From Tepidibacter mesophilus (lineage in GTDB: Bacteria > Bacillota > Clostridia > Peptostreptococcales > Peptostreptococcaceae): a stretch of DNA of 64,000 nucleotides. Below are positions 10,002 through 19,982 of this stretch, piece by piece. Every line of letters starts with the position of its first letter. The stretch's first letter is position 1. The notes under the pieces were generated by a model. The model was not told the DNA's origin, ran no database searches, and was given only the letters and a program-made list of their open reading frames with translations. The DNA is taken from contig NZ_BDQY01000009.1 in assembly GCF_002724055.1 (NCBI RefSeq), forward strand, positions 1 through 64,000. The letters are read 5' to 3'. A program made the translations under genes and the position numbers.

Positions 10002-10723
10002 ATAACATAACCCCTTGGAGTTATCATCTTATCTCCATGTATGTAAGTAGATTTATTTCCTATTATTACAATAGTCGTCATATCCACAGTCTCAAAATCG
10101 ATATCCTTGTATTTAACAACCTGTTTACACTGGCCTTCTCTAGCTACATCCTTAACTATCCCAACCGGTATATCGTCAGATTTAAACTCTCCCATAATTT
10201 CAAAAGCTCTTTTTAAGTGATCTTTTCTTCCCTTACTTCTAGGATTATATAGACATATTACAAAGTCAGCCTCTGCTGCAAGTTTTAGTCTTTTTTCTAT
10301 AACATCCCAAGGAGTAAGTAAATCACTAAGGCTTATATGGCAAAAATCATGCATAATAGGTGCTCCAAGTACAGCAGCTGCTCCTATACTAGCAGTAACG
10401 CCAGGTACAATCTTTATCTCTATATCTAAGTTTTGTTTAGTTACAAGTTCAAGGATAAGACCTGCCATTCCATATATTCCGCTATCTCCACTACTTATAA
10501 CAGCAACTATCTTACCTTCTTTAGCCTTTTCTATAGCATCTTGACATCTCTCGATTTCTTTTCTCATTCCATTTTGAACTACTTCTTTATCCTTTATAAA
10601 TTCTTCAACTAAATTTATATAAGTTTTATAACCCACTATAACTTCACTTTTTTCTAACGCTTCTATAGCTTCATTAGTCATCAATTCCTTGCTACCTGGG
10701 CCTATACCTATTACATAAATCAT
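9998..10723 (-). CDS. cbiH: Cobalt-precorrin-3B C17-methyltransferase
   Basis: SAM-dependent tetrapyrrole methylase, 241 residues, which adds the C17 methyl and drives ring contraction. [26 protein letters not shown]-type segment, SSGDSGIYGMAGLILEL, VPGVTASIGAAAVLGAP and LYNPRSKGR are CbiH/CobJ signatures. Overlaps both neighbours by 4 nt (ATGA type), so translation is coupled. Confidence 0.94.
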   Translation of the reverse strand: MIYVIGIGPGSKELMTNEAIEALEKSEVIVGYKTYINLVEEFIKDKEVVQNGMRKEIERCQDAIEKAKEGKIVAVISSGDSGIYGMAGLILELVTKQNLDIEIKIVPGVTASIGAAAVLGAPIMHDFCHISLSDLLTPWDVIEKRLKLAAEADFVICLYNPRSKGRKDHLKRAFEIMGEFKSDDIPVGIVKDVAREGQCKQVVKYKDIDFETVDMTTIVIIGNKSTYIHGDKMITPRGYVI

Positions 10724-11754
10724 TTTAATCTCCCCAATCCAAAAGTTATTCCTTTATACTTTGTTTTATTTACAATCAAATTTTCACCACTTAATATATA
10801 CGAGACCGGCTCAACTACTGAATATACCCCAATAGATTTCTTCACAAACTCTGATTTTTCAAATTTATCCTCGACTTTTAGTATTTCTTCTCTAGATACT
10901 ATCTCAAATCTCACGCCCAGTTTGTTTGCTAAATCAATTATCGCTTTTTCATCTTTTTTTAGATCTACGCTTCCAACTATTTTTATAGCATCTTTATCTA
11001 TATTTTCTTTATCTAAAAAATCTTTAAAAGACTCATACATGAAATTAGAATCAGTATCTCTTCTACATCCTACTGATAAAACAATATTCTTTGGAGTTAT
11101 CTTTATAATATCCTTATGTTTTATATCTATATTTTTCTTATTAGTTATGTAAACCAAAGTATCTACATCATCAATATTATTTTTATCATTTATTAAAACA
11201 AATCCTCTAGTGTCTATGTCGTAGTAACCATCCATGTATATTCCTACTTTTTTGCCTTCTACTAGATATGAATTCACTCTCTTCACATTTTCTTTAAAAT
11301 CATCTATATGTGCATCTATTTTTTTTATTATCATATCAAGTGATGATTTATTGTTAACATCTGTAGCAGTGGTTATAACTGGATTCGAGTTCAGATGCTC
11401 ACTTAACTTTATAGTCATTTCATTTGCACCACCTATATGTCCAGACAGAAGACTTATAACATTCTTTCCCATCTCATCCATTACTATTATGGCAGGATCT
11501 TGTGTTTTGTCCTTTATGTAAGGGCAAATACTTCTAACTACAATACCCGTTGCCATTATAAATATTAAATATTCATACTTGTAGAATATATCCCCTACAA
11601 ACTCTTTAAATTTTCCTTTTATAGACATAGTATTATCACAAAGGATTTTGTTATTAACATATACATCGCACTCAATATATTTTTTTATATTAAGTGCAAG
11701 CTTTTTTCCATTTGAAGTAAGTGCTATTACAGCTTTATTACTTTCTGTACTCAT
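10720..11754 (-). CDS. cbiG: Cobalt-precorrin-5A hydrolase
   Basis: Opens the delta-lactone and releases the C2 unit as acetaldehyde during ring contraction. N-terminal domain has [15 protein letters not shown] and [14 protein letters not shown]; the C-terminal CbiG domain has [11 protein letters not shown] and [13 protein letters not shown] start it at the ATG at 11754 (AAGGA upstream, about 344 residues), overlapping cbiF by 17 nt; a frame reaching 20 codons further up lies wholly within cbiF. Confidence 0.93.
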   Translation of the reverse strand: MSTESNKAVIALTSNGKKLALNIKKYIECDVYVNNKILCDNTMSIKGKFKEFVGDIFYKYEYLIFIMATGIVVRSICPYIKDKTQDPAIIVMDEMGKNVISLLSGHIGGANEMTIKLSEHLNSNPVITTATDVNNKSSLDMIIKKIDAHIDDFKENVKRVNSYLVEGKKVGIYMDGYYDIDTRGFVLINDKNNIDDVDTLVYITNKKNIDIKHKDIIKITPKNIVLSVGCRRDTDSNFMYESFKDFLDKENIDKDAIKIVGSVDLKKDEKAIIDLANKLGVRFEIVSREEILKVEDKFEKSEFVKKSIGVYSVVEPVSYILSGENLIVNKTKYKGITFGLGRLK

Positions 11755-12487
11755 GCTTAAATTCCTTATCGTACAACTTTGAGTAATTGTACTCTTTACC
11801 AAGAAATTCTCCAACCATTATAAGAGCTGTTTTATTTATTCCTTCTTCTTTAACCTTAGTAGCTATATTTTTCAATTTGCCTTTAATTATTTGTTCATCC
11901 TTCCAAGTAGCCTTATATACAACAGCTATTGGAGTCTCTTCTGTATATCCACCTTCAATAAGTCTAGATACGACTTTTTCTATTTCTTGAACAGACAAGA
12001 ATATTACCATAGACGTTTGATGCTTTGCAAAAGATTCTATGGATTCTTTCTCTGGTACTGGAGTTCTTCCTTCCATTCTAGTTATAATAACACTTTGAGA
12101 TATCTCAGGAACTGTATATTCAACTCCAAGTGCAGATGATGCTCCAAGGAATGAACTAACTCCTGGTGTACAGTCATATCCTATATCTTCTTTAGCAAGT
12201 TCTTCTACTTGTTCTCTAATTGAACCATATATAGAAAAATCACCTGTTTGAAGTCTTACAACACTCTTATTCTCCTTAACTCCCTTTTTCATAACCTCTA
12301 CTATTTCTCCTAAATCCATATAAGCACTGTTATGAATTTCGCATCCCTCTTTACAATATTCAAGAAGTTCTGGATTAACTAAAGAACCAGCATATATAAC
12401 AACATCGGCTTCACTCAATAATTTATATCCTTTTAAAGTTATAAGTTCTTTGTCTCCTGGTCCTGCCCCTACAAAATGAATTTTCAT
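11738..12487 (-). CDS. cbiF: Cobalt-precorrin-4 C11-methyltransferase
   Basis: SAM-dependent methylase, 249 residues: [62 protein letters not shown] and [13 protein letters not shown]. The last motif and the short C-terminal tail distinguish CbiF/CobM from the other methylases in this run. Lies 2 nt after cbiT. Confidence 0.94.
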   Translation of the reverse strand: MKIHFVGAGPGDKELITLKGYKLLSEADVVIYAGSLVNPELLEYCKEGCEIHNSAYMDLGEIVEVMKKGVKENKSVVRLQTGDFSIYGSIREQVEELAKEDIGYDCTPGVSSFLGASSALGVEYTVPEISQSVIITRMEGRTPVPEKESIESFAKHQTSMVIFLSVQEIEKVVSRLIEGGYTEETPIAVVYKATWKDEQIIKGKLKNIATKVKEEGINKTALIMVGEFLGKEYNYSKLYDKEFKHEYRK

Positions 12488-12489
12488 TA

Positions 12490-13050
12490 TTATCTACCCC
12501 TTTTACATGAAATTATATATGTTGGATTTAAAGGCTTGAAATAATTACCTTTACCTAATTTTTCAAGCCTTGATACACAAACTTGTACACACTCTATATC
12601 TCCAAAACCTTGCTCTTTAAGTATTCTTAAAGACTCGTTAAGCGTTTCAACTATTATACAGTTAATAACCAATGTTGCATTTTCATTCAATAGACCTTTA
12701 AGCCATATTATTATTTCTTCTAAATTTCCTCCACTTCCTCCTATGAAAGCAGAATCTATTTTTTTATCAAAAGAATCAACTGGTGCATAGTCTTTAATAA
12801 CTTTTATATTATTTATATTAAATTTATCAATATTTTCATATATAAGCTCAACGGCTTCTTCATTTCTCTCTATAGTAAAAACATTTAGCCCTTTATTTTC
12901 AAGAGATGCTTGTATGCTTATACTTCCTGTTCCACCACCTACATCTAAGAACGTACTACAATTCTTTAAGTTTAATTTGCTTATAGATATAGTCCTTATC
13001 TCTTCCTTAGTCATTGGAACCTTACCTCTTATAAATTCACTATCCTTCAT
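12490..13050 (-). CDS. cbiT: Cobalt-precorrin-6B C15-methyltransferase (decarboxylating)
   Basis: A 186-residue Rossmann methyltransferase: [14 protein letters not shown] at the N-terminus, SAM motif [25 protein letters not shown], and [13 protein letters not shown]. It methylates C15 and decarboxylates the ring C acetate. Here CbiT is separate from CbiE, unlike fused CobL. Overlaps cbiE by 11 nt. Confidence 0.94.
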   Translation of the reverse strand: MKDSEFIRGKVPMTKEEIRTISISKLNLKNCSTFLDVGGGTGSISIQASLENKGLNVFTIERNEEAVELIYENIDKFNINNIKVIKDYAPVDSFDKKIDSAFIGGSGGNLEEIIIWLKGLLNENATLVINCIIVETLNESLRILKEQGFGDIECVQVCVSRLEKLGKGNYFKPLNPTYIISCKRGR

Positions 13051-13648
13051 CGTATATCACCACTACATTCATATCAAATTTATCTACATTAATTATATCT
13101 TCACAACAACCTATAGTTATTCTCTCATTATCATAAGAAAGGTTCTCCCCTACCACCATAACTTTGTTTAATTTCCTTTTGATTATCTCTTTTGCAATTT
13201 CCTTTGGACCTATTATATTATCTGTAACTAATGCTACTTTTTTATGAGATAATATGTAGTCGAAATCAGGTTGTTTGCCATGGCAACTACTTATATATAT
13301 ATCATTCATATCCATACCAATTTTTGAAAATATATATTGTATAGAGCTTATCCCCGATACTACATTCACATTATCACGTCCAAGCTCACTAACCATGTAC
13401 TTTCCTATACCGTATATACTTGGATCACCCGATGCTATTATAGATATATTCTTATCCTTATTCTCATTTATGTAATCTATAATTTTCTTAAGGCTTCCTT
13501 TTATCTCGATTTTTTCTCCATTAAAATCCTTAAAGCTATCTAAATTCCTAGTTCCACCTATCAATACATCACTTTCATTTACTATATTCTCACCTATTTT
13601 AGTCAGGTAATTTAAATTTCCAGGCCCTGTCCCAATTATGTTTATCAT
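13040..13648 (-). CDS. cbiE: Cobalt-precorrin-7 C5-methyltransferase
   Basis: A 202-residue SAM methylase: INIIGTGPGNLNYLT, VLIGGTRNL, ASGDPSIYGIGKYM, VSGISSIQYIFSKI and SSCHGKQPDFDYIL. Overlaps cbiD by 4 nt and cbiT by 11 nt. The CbiE-CbiT order on the transcript matches the domain order of the fused enzyme CobL. Confidence 0.93.
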   Translation of the reverse strand: MINIIGTGPGNLNYLTKIGENIVNESDVLIGGTRNLDSFKDFNGEKIEIKGSLKKIIDYINENKDKNISIIASGDPSIYGIGKYMVSELGRDNVNVVSGISSIQYIFSKIGMDMNDIYISSCHGKQPDFDYILSHKKVALVTDNIIGPKEIAKEIIKRKLNKVMVVGENLSYDNERITIGCCEDIINVDKFDMNVVVIYDEG

Positions 13649-14754
13649 CTAAATACCTCCAAAAGATTATCTGCACCATCAGATTTTCCAAGTATATCAA
13701 GCTCCATAGAAAATATCATAATCTCAACCTTAATATCATTGTCTAACCTTTGAAGAATCTTCTCTCTTCCTTTATTTGCTATAATATCGTAGACTTTTTC
13801 ATATCCACTTTTTTCTATTATATCTATTGCAGCCTCAGTAGTTGAACAATTGTAAATATCATTTAAAATACTTATATCAGCTCCCATTAAAGCTAAATGA
13901 GTTATAATTATCTCCATTCTGCAATCTGCCATCTTACTATGAGTATGGAAAATGCCTCCAGCAAGCTTTACAAACTTGCCTAAATGACCAACCATAAGTA
14001 TTTTTTCAAACCCAAACCTTTCAGCTTCCTTTATCATATATCCTACAAAGTTGCTAGTTCTAACAACGTAACTAGAGTCGATATTTAACACATCTTTTAC
14101 AAAATTCTCTCCATGATTCCCTGGAACAAGTATAATTTTTTTAATTCCTTGTTCACTTTTCATGCCTAACTCAATAGAAAGCGACTTCTTCCAACCTTCC
14201 TCAGACATAGGCTCTACAATTCCAGTAGTGCCTATTATAGATATACCACCTTCTATTCCAAGTCTTGGATTGAAAGTCTTCTTTGCAATTTCCTCACCTC
14301 TTGGAATATAAACCAATACATCTGCTCCTAAATCTCCTATAACTTCCCTTACTTCCTTTTCTATCATCTTCATAGGAACCTTATTTATAGCAGCATTTCC
14401 AATTGGAATATTAAGACCTTTCTTAGTTATTCTCCCAACTCCTATACCACCGTCTATATTGATAATTCCAGTGTTGTTAATAGTAACCTTTGCAAATATA
14501 TCTAACTTATGAGTAGCATCCTTGTCATCTCCCCCATCTTTCTTAACAGAAGCTACAGCATAACCTTCTCCTATTTCCTGATTCTCAACATTCAAATCTA
14601 GCCCTATTCCTTTAGGCGTATCTATCTGAATAATATCTATATTTTCTTTGCTTAAAGCCATAAAAGCCGCAGCCTTAGCCGCACCTGTAGCAGTAGACCC
14701 AGTAGTATAACCCCTTCTATACTTCTTCCCATCTATATACACATACTTTTCCAT
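13645..14754 (-). CDS. cbiD: Cobalt-precorrin-5B C1-methyltransferase
   Basis: Anaerobic-pathway methyltransferase, about 369 residues, with the diagnostic RRGYTTGSTATGAAKAA near the N-terminus, GGIGVGRITKKGL, PGNHGENF and LVGHLGKFVKLAGGIFHTHS-like block (MVGHLGKFVKLA). The start at 14754 is chosen because AGAGGG sits 5 nt upstream of that ATG; the longer frame overlaps cbiC without an SD. CbiD is specific to the oxygen-independent route. Confidence 0.94.
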   Translation of the reverse strand: MEKYVYIDGKKYRRGYTTGSTATGAAKAAAFMALSKENIDIIQIDTPKGIGLDLNVENQEIGEGYAVASVKKDGGDDKDATHKLDIFAKVTINNTGIINIDGGIGVGRITKKGLNIPIGNAAINKVPMKMIEKEVREVIGDLGADVLVYIPRGEEIAKKTFNPRLGIEGGISIIGTTGIVEPMSEEGWKKSLSIELGMKSEQGIKKIILVPGNHGENFVKDVLNIDSSYVVRTSNFVGYMIKEAERFGFEKILMVGHLGKFVKLAGGIFHTHSKMADCRMEIIITHLALMGADISILNDIYNCSTTEAAIDIIEKSGYEKVYDIIANKGREKILQRLDNDIKVEIMIFSMELDILGKSDGADNLLEVFR

Positions 14755-14779
14755 AACATCCCTCTTCTCAATACCGAGA

Positions 14780-15412
14780 CTATATACTATAAAGCACTGC
14801 ATTAACTATAGCAGCCGCCAAATTACTTCCACCTTTTCTACCCTTAGCCAATATATACTCATTATCACTCTTTTCAAGCTCATCCTTAGATTCAGCAGCT
14901 CCAACGAATCCAACAGGAACCCCTATAATAGCATCTGGATTTAATTTTCCTTCGTCCTTCATTTCCATTACCTTATAAAGCGCAGTAGGAGCATTTCCCA
15001 TTACAAATATCTTTCTTCCCTTTTCACTAGCTGCTTTTTCTACAGCTGCCATAGATCTTGTCATCTTCTTTTCTTTTGCAATCTTTGCAACCTCTGCATC
15101 TGCAACGAAGCACTTTATATCACAACCTAAAGTCTTTAATTTTCTCTTATTTATTCCAGATAAAACCATATTCGTATCTGTATATATAGTTGCACCAGAT
15201 TTTAAGGCATCTACTAACTTATCAACTGCATTTTCAGATATCTTTAGTATGTCTAAGTATTCAAAATCAGCTGTTGTATGTATGCATCTTTTTATTATTT
15301 TTTCTTCAATTTCATTCTTAAATTCATAACCAGGTCTGATTTCATCAATTATACCTTGTATTATTTCAAAACTTTTAACTTCTATCTCACTTGGATTTTT
15401 TATGTACTTCAT
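14780..15412 (-). CDS. cbiC: Cobalt-precorrin-8 methylmutase
   Basis: Moves the C11 methyl to C12 to form cobyrinate. A 210-residue protein with CIHTTADFEYLDILKIS (catalytic His region), TIYTDTNMVLSGI, AAVEKAA and GNAPTALYKVMEM, ending GGSNLAAAIVNAVLY. Overlaps pduX by 26 nt and is 25 nt upstream of cbiD. Confidence 0.95.
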   Translation of the reverse strand: MKYIKNPSEIEVKSFEIIQGIIDEIRPGYEFKNEIEEKIIKRCIHTTADFEYLDILKISENAVDKLVDALKSGATIYTDTNMVLSGINKRKLKTLGCDIKCFVADAEVAKIAKEKKMTRSMAAVEKAASEKGRKIFVMGNAPTALYKVMEMKDEGKLNPDAIIGVPVGFVGAAESKDELEKSDNEYILAKGRKGGSNLAAAIVNAVLYSI

Positions 15413-16286
15413 ATGACCCTCCCCTTAATCCTGCTCTTATAACATTTAAAGAATATATTTTTTTATATTTTTTATTTATTTTGTTCATAATCAGTTTTTC
15501 TTTAAGCTTAATCTCATCCATATCACTATCCAATATTATTCCTACAACAGTTCCACTATGAGCTACATTAACACCATAAGCTCCATAATCCTCACTTATT
15601 TTTATTATCTCGCTCAAAGCTTCCTTCTTATGTATATTTTCATTAAGTATTGAACTTATAGTTGAAGCTTTTCCAACTAAGCTTAAATCATTATTTTTAA
15701 ACCCTTTTTCTAATATTTCAAAAGCATATTCTAACTTTTGCTCGTTTGCCTTTTTTTTAATGAAATAATCCTGCCTCTTTCTTATATGTTGTGTATTCAA
15801 TCTTTCATCAGGCTCAAGAGTTAGTATCTTAATTCCATCTATGTAACCTAATTTTTTAAGTACCTCACCTTTTAAAGGATTAAAAATACAATTATCATTT
15901 ATATATATAGAATCTGTAGGCTCAATCTTTGCCGCTATTTTTGATATTTCCTCATCTGTCATATCTTTATTTAAAAAACTAAGTCCAGCTCTTATTGTAG
16001 CTCCTATATCAGCTGTAGAGCTCGCCATACCTTTCCCCAAGGGAATATTGCTTTTTATTCTTAAAGATATATTTTTAGTATCATCTTTACTAAGTCCAAA
16101 ATGTTCAAATACTTTTTCTAAAGCTCTTCTTGATTTAAAAGGTCCCATATTTATATTTTTAGTTCCTTCATAAATATCCGCCCTTGAATACATATTTACA
16201 GCATAAGATACTAAATATTCTTTGTCCTTTATCATGCCCTGGATAAATTCTCCACATGAGCCTGGGCAAATTCCATAGTGTTTCAT
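15387..16286 (-). CDS. pduX: L-threonine kinase (GHMP family, PduX)
   Basis: Phosphorylates threonine for the aminopropanol arm of cobalamin. A 299-residue GHMP kinase with CPGSCGEFIQG at the N-terminus, the ATP loop IPLGKGMASSTADIG and GVNVAHSGTVVGIIL near the C-terminus. Adjacent cobD, whose product decarboxylates the threonine phosphate, supports the assignment over other GHMP kinases. Confidence 0.9.
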   Translation of the reverse strand: MKHYGICPGSCGEFIQGMIKDKEYLVSYAVNMYSRADIYEGTKNINMGPFKSRRALEKVFEHFGLSKDDTKNISLRIKSNIPLGKGMASSTADIGATIRAGLSFLNKDMTDEEISKIAAKIEPTDSIYINDNCIFNPLKGEVLKKLGYIDGIKILTLEPDERLNTQHIRKRQDYFIKKKANEQKLEYAFEILEKGFKNNDLSLVGKASTISSILNENIHKKEALSEIIKISEDYGAYGVNVAHSGTVVGIILDSDMDEIKLKEKLIMNKINKKYKKIYSLNVIRAGLRGGSYEVHKKSK

Positions 16287-16287
16287 G

Positions 16288-17358
16288 CTATACCCCCATT
16301 ATTTCTCTCAATGCAGTTATTAATCTTTCATTTTCTTCTCTTTTTTTAACTGCAACTCTTATATATTTTTCATCTAATCCTTTGAAATTAGATGCATCTC
16401 TTATTAATATACCTTTATTTATAAATAGTTTTTCTTTTATATAATGTGAATCGTATTTTTCTAATTTTATCAATATAAAATTTGTATTAGTATTAAAACT
16501 TTTTATATTATCTATATTATTTAATTCTTTTAACATGTAATTTATCTCTTCTTCAAAATAATCCTTAGTTTTTCTTATGTATTCGATATCTTTAAATATA
16601 TACTTACATATATTTTCAGCAAATGAATTTACAGTCCAAGGTTCTTTAATACTCCACATATTATGAATTATATCTTTATTGCTAGTTATACCATAACCAA
16701 GTCTTACTCCAGGAAGTCCAAAAAACTTAGTAACAGCTTTTATAATAAATAAATTACTGTATTCATTCACATATTTAACTAATGAATATTCATCACTATT
16801 ATTTACAAACTCCATAAAAGTTTCATCTACTATCATAATTTTTTCATGTTTTTGTAAAAGTTCTAATAACTTTAAAAGATCTTGAACATTACCACTTGGA
16901 TTATTAGGATTGCACACAAATAAGAAATCAAATTTATCTATATTTTTCTCTATGCTTTCTATATCTACTTTAAAATCTTCACCCAAGTATAAATCTAATA
17001 TATCTATATTATTGATAACAGCTGCCCTTTCATATTCTGAAAATGTAGGATTTAAAATAGCTAATCTTCCATCTAACACCTTCATAACCATATATATTAT
17101 CTCGCTAGCACCATTTCCAGGTACTATATATTCATAGTTTAAATTTAAATAAGAGGATATGTTTTTTCTGAGATTTAAGTACTCTATATCAGGATATTTT
17201 ATACTATTTTTCAAACCTTCAAGTACATATTCTTCTATATTTTTAGGTTTATATGGATTTATATTAGAACTAAAATCTAATATATTTTCACTTTTATTGT
17301 ACTTAATTATCATTTGATCGATATCTGCACCATGTCCTAGATTAACTAAATCTTTCAT
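16288..17358 (-). CDS. cobD: L-threonine-O-3-phosphate decarboxylase
   Basis: PLP aminotransferase-fold enzyme, 356 residues, giving (R)-1-amino-2-propanol phosphate. LGHGADIDQ and ILDFSSNINPYKP at the start, CNPNNPSGNV, IVDETFMEF and the lysine in IKAVTKFFGLPGVRLGYG. It resembles histidinol-phosphate aminotransferase, but the position between cbiB and pduX fixes the role. Confidence 0.92.
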   Translation of the reverse strand: MKDLVNLGHGADIDQMIIKYNKSENILDFSSNINPYKPKNIEEYVLEGLKNSIKYPDIEYLNLRKNISSYLNLNYEYIVPGNGASEIIYMVMKVLDGRLAILNPTFSEYERAAVINNIDILDLYLGEDFKVDIESIEKNIDKFDFLFVCNPNNPSGNVQDLLKLLELLQKHEKIMIVDETFMEFVNNSDEYSLVKYVNEYSNLFIIKAVTKFFGLPGVRLGYGITSNKDIIHNMWSIKEPWTVNSFAENICKYIFKDIEYIRKTKDYFEEEINYMLKELNNIDNIKSFNTNTNFILIKLEKYDSHYIKEKLFINKGILIRDASNFKGLDEKYIRVAVKKREENERLITALREIMGV

Positions 17359-18302
17359 ATAACCTCCTGTATAAGTGTGAAAATTATTAAGCTTAAAATT
17401 GAACTTAAATACATTATTTTATTTGTTTTCAATATATCCTCTGGCTCTATATTTCTTAAAGCATCTCCTATAGTAGGCTTATATACTTTTTCTCCAAAGT
17501 ACATATTAGTTCCTCCAAGCTGTATGCCTAATCCTCCAGCTACAGCTCCTTCTGGAAATGCACAATTTGGACTTTTATGATTCTTTCTATCTCTTATAAA
17601 TACTTTGACGCTTCCTTTAAAGTCAAAACCTAAAAATAAAGAAGCAACAGCCATTATACAAGCTGTAATTCTAGCTGGTATGAAATTGAATAAATCATCT
17701 ATTTTAGCAGATGCGAATCCTAGATTCAAATACTTATCATTTTTATAGCCAACCATAGAATCTAATGTATTAACAGCCTTATACATCATCCCCAGAGGTG
17801 CTCCTCCTATAAATATATACATCATGGGCGCTATTATTCCATCTACTGTATTTTCTGCAACAGTCTCTACAGTAGCCCTTATAATTTCATCTTTAGATAA
17901 ATCCTGAGTATCTCTTCCAACTATAAAAGACAATTGCTTTCTAGCCTTTACTATATCATCTTCCTTTAGTACATTATAGATTTTAACGGCTTCATCTTTT
18001 AAACATTTTGTCGCAAATATAGTGTATATAATCAATGAATTTACAACTAAGTATAAATAATAATTTACATTGTGAGATAATTTTATAATTAAATCTGTTA
18101 CAAAATAAGTTGTAAATACTACTATAAAGTTTAAAAAGAATCCTCCTATTTTAAGACTTTTCTCAGTCTTAAATATTCTTCTTATAATTTTTTCTATATA
18201 ATTTATAAATTTACCTATGTATATAACTGGATGAGGTAAATTATAAGGATCTCCAAATATAATATCTAGCACATATCCTGTATAAATTGATACTATACTC
18301 AT
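17355..18302 (-). CDS. cbiB: Adenosylcobinamide-phosphate synthase
   Basis: Integral membrane enzyme (315 residues, several hydrophobic segments) that attaches aminopropanol phosphate to adenosylcobyrate. Recognised by DIIFGDPYNLPHPVIYIGK, IVGRDTQDL, ATVETVAENTVDGIIAPM, YKAVNTLDSMVGY and SPNCAFPEGAVAGGLGIQLG-type segments. Overlaps cobD and cbiA by 4 nt each. Confidence 0.94.
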   Translation of the reverse strand: MSIVSIYTGYVLDIIFGDPYNLPHPVIYIGKFINYIEKIIRRIFKTEKSLKIGGFFLNFIVVFTTYFVTDLIIKLSHNVNYYLYLVVNSLIIYTIFATKCLKDEAVKIYNVLKEDDIVKARKQLSFIVGRDTQDLSKDEIIRATVETVAENTVDGIIAPMMYIFIGGAPLGMMYKAVNTLDSMVGYKNDKYLNLGFASAKIDDLFNFIPARITACIMAVASLFLGFDFKGSVKVFIRDRKNHKSPNCAFPEGAVAGGLGIQLGGTNMYFGEKVYKPTIGDALRNIEPEDILKTNKIMYLSSILSLIIFTLIQEVI

Positions 18303-19657
18303 TTATTTTCTACCACCTTATTTAAGAAGTTAATAGGAATATTTAGATTACTATAAAAGTGAGTATGTAGATAAGTTGCAAGGGTATTCTTCTTTTGGTA
18401 CCCCCCCATCCACTCTTTTATTATTTTAAAATCTCTCTCTTTTTTCACCTCATAAGCACATTCTTCATTAGTTATAAATTCTGAATGGTGAAATTCATGT
18501 CCCATAACTATATCTTCTTTTTTAGATATAGTAGTATCTATTAAAGCAATTCCTTTTGCATAACCAAATCTTTTAAGAGATTTACTCATCTCACTTTTCC
18601 CTTTTAATATTCCAACCATTTCGTATTCTTCATTATCTTTATTAACTATACTCTCACCCAAATACATAAGGCCTCCGCATTCGGCATATATAGGTTTATT
18701 ATTATCATGATATCTTTTAATATCTTCTCTTATAGACTTATTTCCTTCTAACTCTTTTGCAAATATTTCTGGGAATCCACCACCTATATATATACCGTCA
18801 CATTCAGGTACATTCTTATCATTCAAAGGGCTAAACATCTTTATATTAACCCCCATATCCTTTAGCATGTCTATATTATCCCAGTAATAAAAATTAAATG
18901 CCTTATCATACGGTATAGCTATTGTTACATTTTCAAACTTAGGTAAATCACTTTTAAATTTTGATACTACATCCTGTGATTTTGATATCTGTATTAATCT
19001 ATCAATGTCTATATGCTCTTCTATTGTTTTTGCTAAATCGATAAATTTTTGTTCTAATTCATTCATCTCGACTGTTGGTATTAGCCCTAAGTGTCGAGAT
19101 GGAAGTGAAAATTCTATATTTCTTGGAAGATATCCAAGAACTTCAACATCAGTATACTTTTCAATAGCTTGCTTAACTATATCAAAATGACTTTTAGATG
19201 CTATATTATTTATTATAACTCCTCTTAAATTAATATTTTCATCTAAGCTTTTATATCCTAAAACCATAGCTGCAGCAGATGTAGCCATGCTCTTACCGTC
19301 TATAACTAATATAACAGGAGCTTTAAGTATTTTTGAAGTATATGAGCTTGTACAAGAATCTATATCTATTCCAAATCCATCATAAAGCCCCATAACTCCT
19401 TCTATTACAGAAATATCTGCGTCCTTAGAGTTTTTTAGATATAAATACTTTATTTTCTCATCATCTAGCATGAAAGAATCTAAATTTCTAGAGTTCCTCT
19501 TAGTTATATAAGTATGGTACGAAGTATCTATATAATCGGGACCTACCTTATAAGGTTGAACTTTAAGATTTCTATTTTTTAAAGCTGACATTATTCCCAT
19601 TGAAACAGTAGTTTTACCAACTCCACTACTAGTTCCTGCTATTAATATTTTATTCAA
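18299..19657 (-). CDS. cbiA: Cobyrinate a,c-diamide synthase
   Basis: Amidates the a and c side chains of cobyrinate. About 452 residues: P-loop AGTSSGVGKTTVSMGIM, KVGPDYIDTSYH, VIEGVMGLYDGFG, then a glutaminase domain with IYIGGGFPEIFAKEL and the catalytic Cys in YAECGGLMYLGE. I use the TTG at 19657 (SD AAGGGG, 8 nt spacing), so the protein begins MNKILIAG; an ATG 11 codons upstream has no SD. First gene of the riboswitch-controlled run. Confidence 0.93.
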   Translation of the reverse strand: MNKILIAGTSSGVGKTTVSMGIMSALKNRNLKVQPYKVGPDYIDTSYHTYITKRNSRNLDSFMLDDEKIKYLYLKNSKDADISVIEGVMGLYDGFGIDIDSCTSSYTSKILKAPVILVIDGKSMATSAAAMVLGYKSLDENINLRGVIINNIASKSHFDIVKQAIEKYTDVEVLGYLPRNIEFSLPSRHLGLIPTVEMNELEQKFIDLAKTIEEHIDIDRLIQISKSQDVVSKFKSDLPKFENVTIAIPYDKAFNFYYWDNIDMLKDMGVNIKMFSPLNDKNVPECDGIYIGGGFPEIFAKELEGNKSIREDIKRYHDNNKPIYAECGGLMYLGESIVNKDNEEYEMVGILKGKSEMSKSLKRFGYAKGIALIDTTISKKEDIVMGHEFHHSEFITNEECAYEVKKERDFKIIKEWMGGYQKKNTLATYLHTHFYSNLNIPINFLNKVVENK

Positions 19658-19699
19658 TTGATTCACCCCTTTGTTGAAGAAAATTCCCATTAAAATTAA

Positions 19700-19731
19700 A
19701 AAAAACCAACCTCTATTAAGGTTAGGTTTTT
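19700..19731 (-). terminator. Riboswitch terminator upstream of cbiA
   Basis: On the minus strand AAAACCTAACCT / AGGTTGGTTTT forms a hairpin ending in a T8 run, between the cobalamin aptamer and cbiA. It is the expected OFF state of a transcriptional cobalamin riboswitch. Confidence 0.88.
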
Positions 19732-19744
19732 ATATTCACAATTC

Positions 19745-19936
19745 AAAATATATTAGCACCCTTCCCTCCGAAGGTTTCCCATTTAATTAATTGAAAAGGT
19801 ATCCTGACTTAGATTCATCCTACTCCCTTACCTTCCTACAATAAATTGAAGTGGTATATTTTAGGTTTCGTCTTTCATTACAGTAGCGGGGGCTGTAGAG
19901 GATTTTAACCCCTTTCCCTTTTACCAATTAATTCTA
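19745..19936 (-). promoter_or_regulatory. Cobalamin riboswitch
   Basis: On the minus strand the leader contains AAAAGGGAA, the hallmark CAGCCCCCGCTACTGTAA and, about 90 nt later, AGTCAGGATACC, in the order and spacing of adenosylcobalamin (B12-box) aptamers, followed by a terminator. It should shut the run down when cobalamin is plentiful. Because no other strong promoter or terminator is visible down to hemL, the hem genes are probably under the same control. Confidence 0.93.
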
Positions 19937-19953
19937 ATATTCTACTTTTTTTC

Positions 19954-19982
19954 ATAATACCATATCAAATATTATTATTCAA
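19954..19982 (-). promoter_or_regulatory. Promoter of the cobalamin operon
   Basis: On the minus strand TTGAAT (19977-19982), a 17-nt spacer and TATTAT (19954-19959), placed just upstream of the riboswitch aptamer. It overlaps the 3' end of the small reading frame at 19965. Confidence 0.7.
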
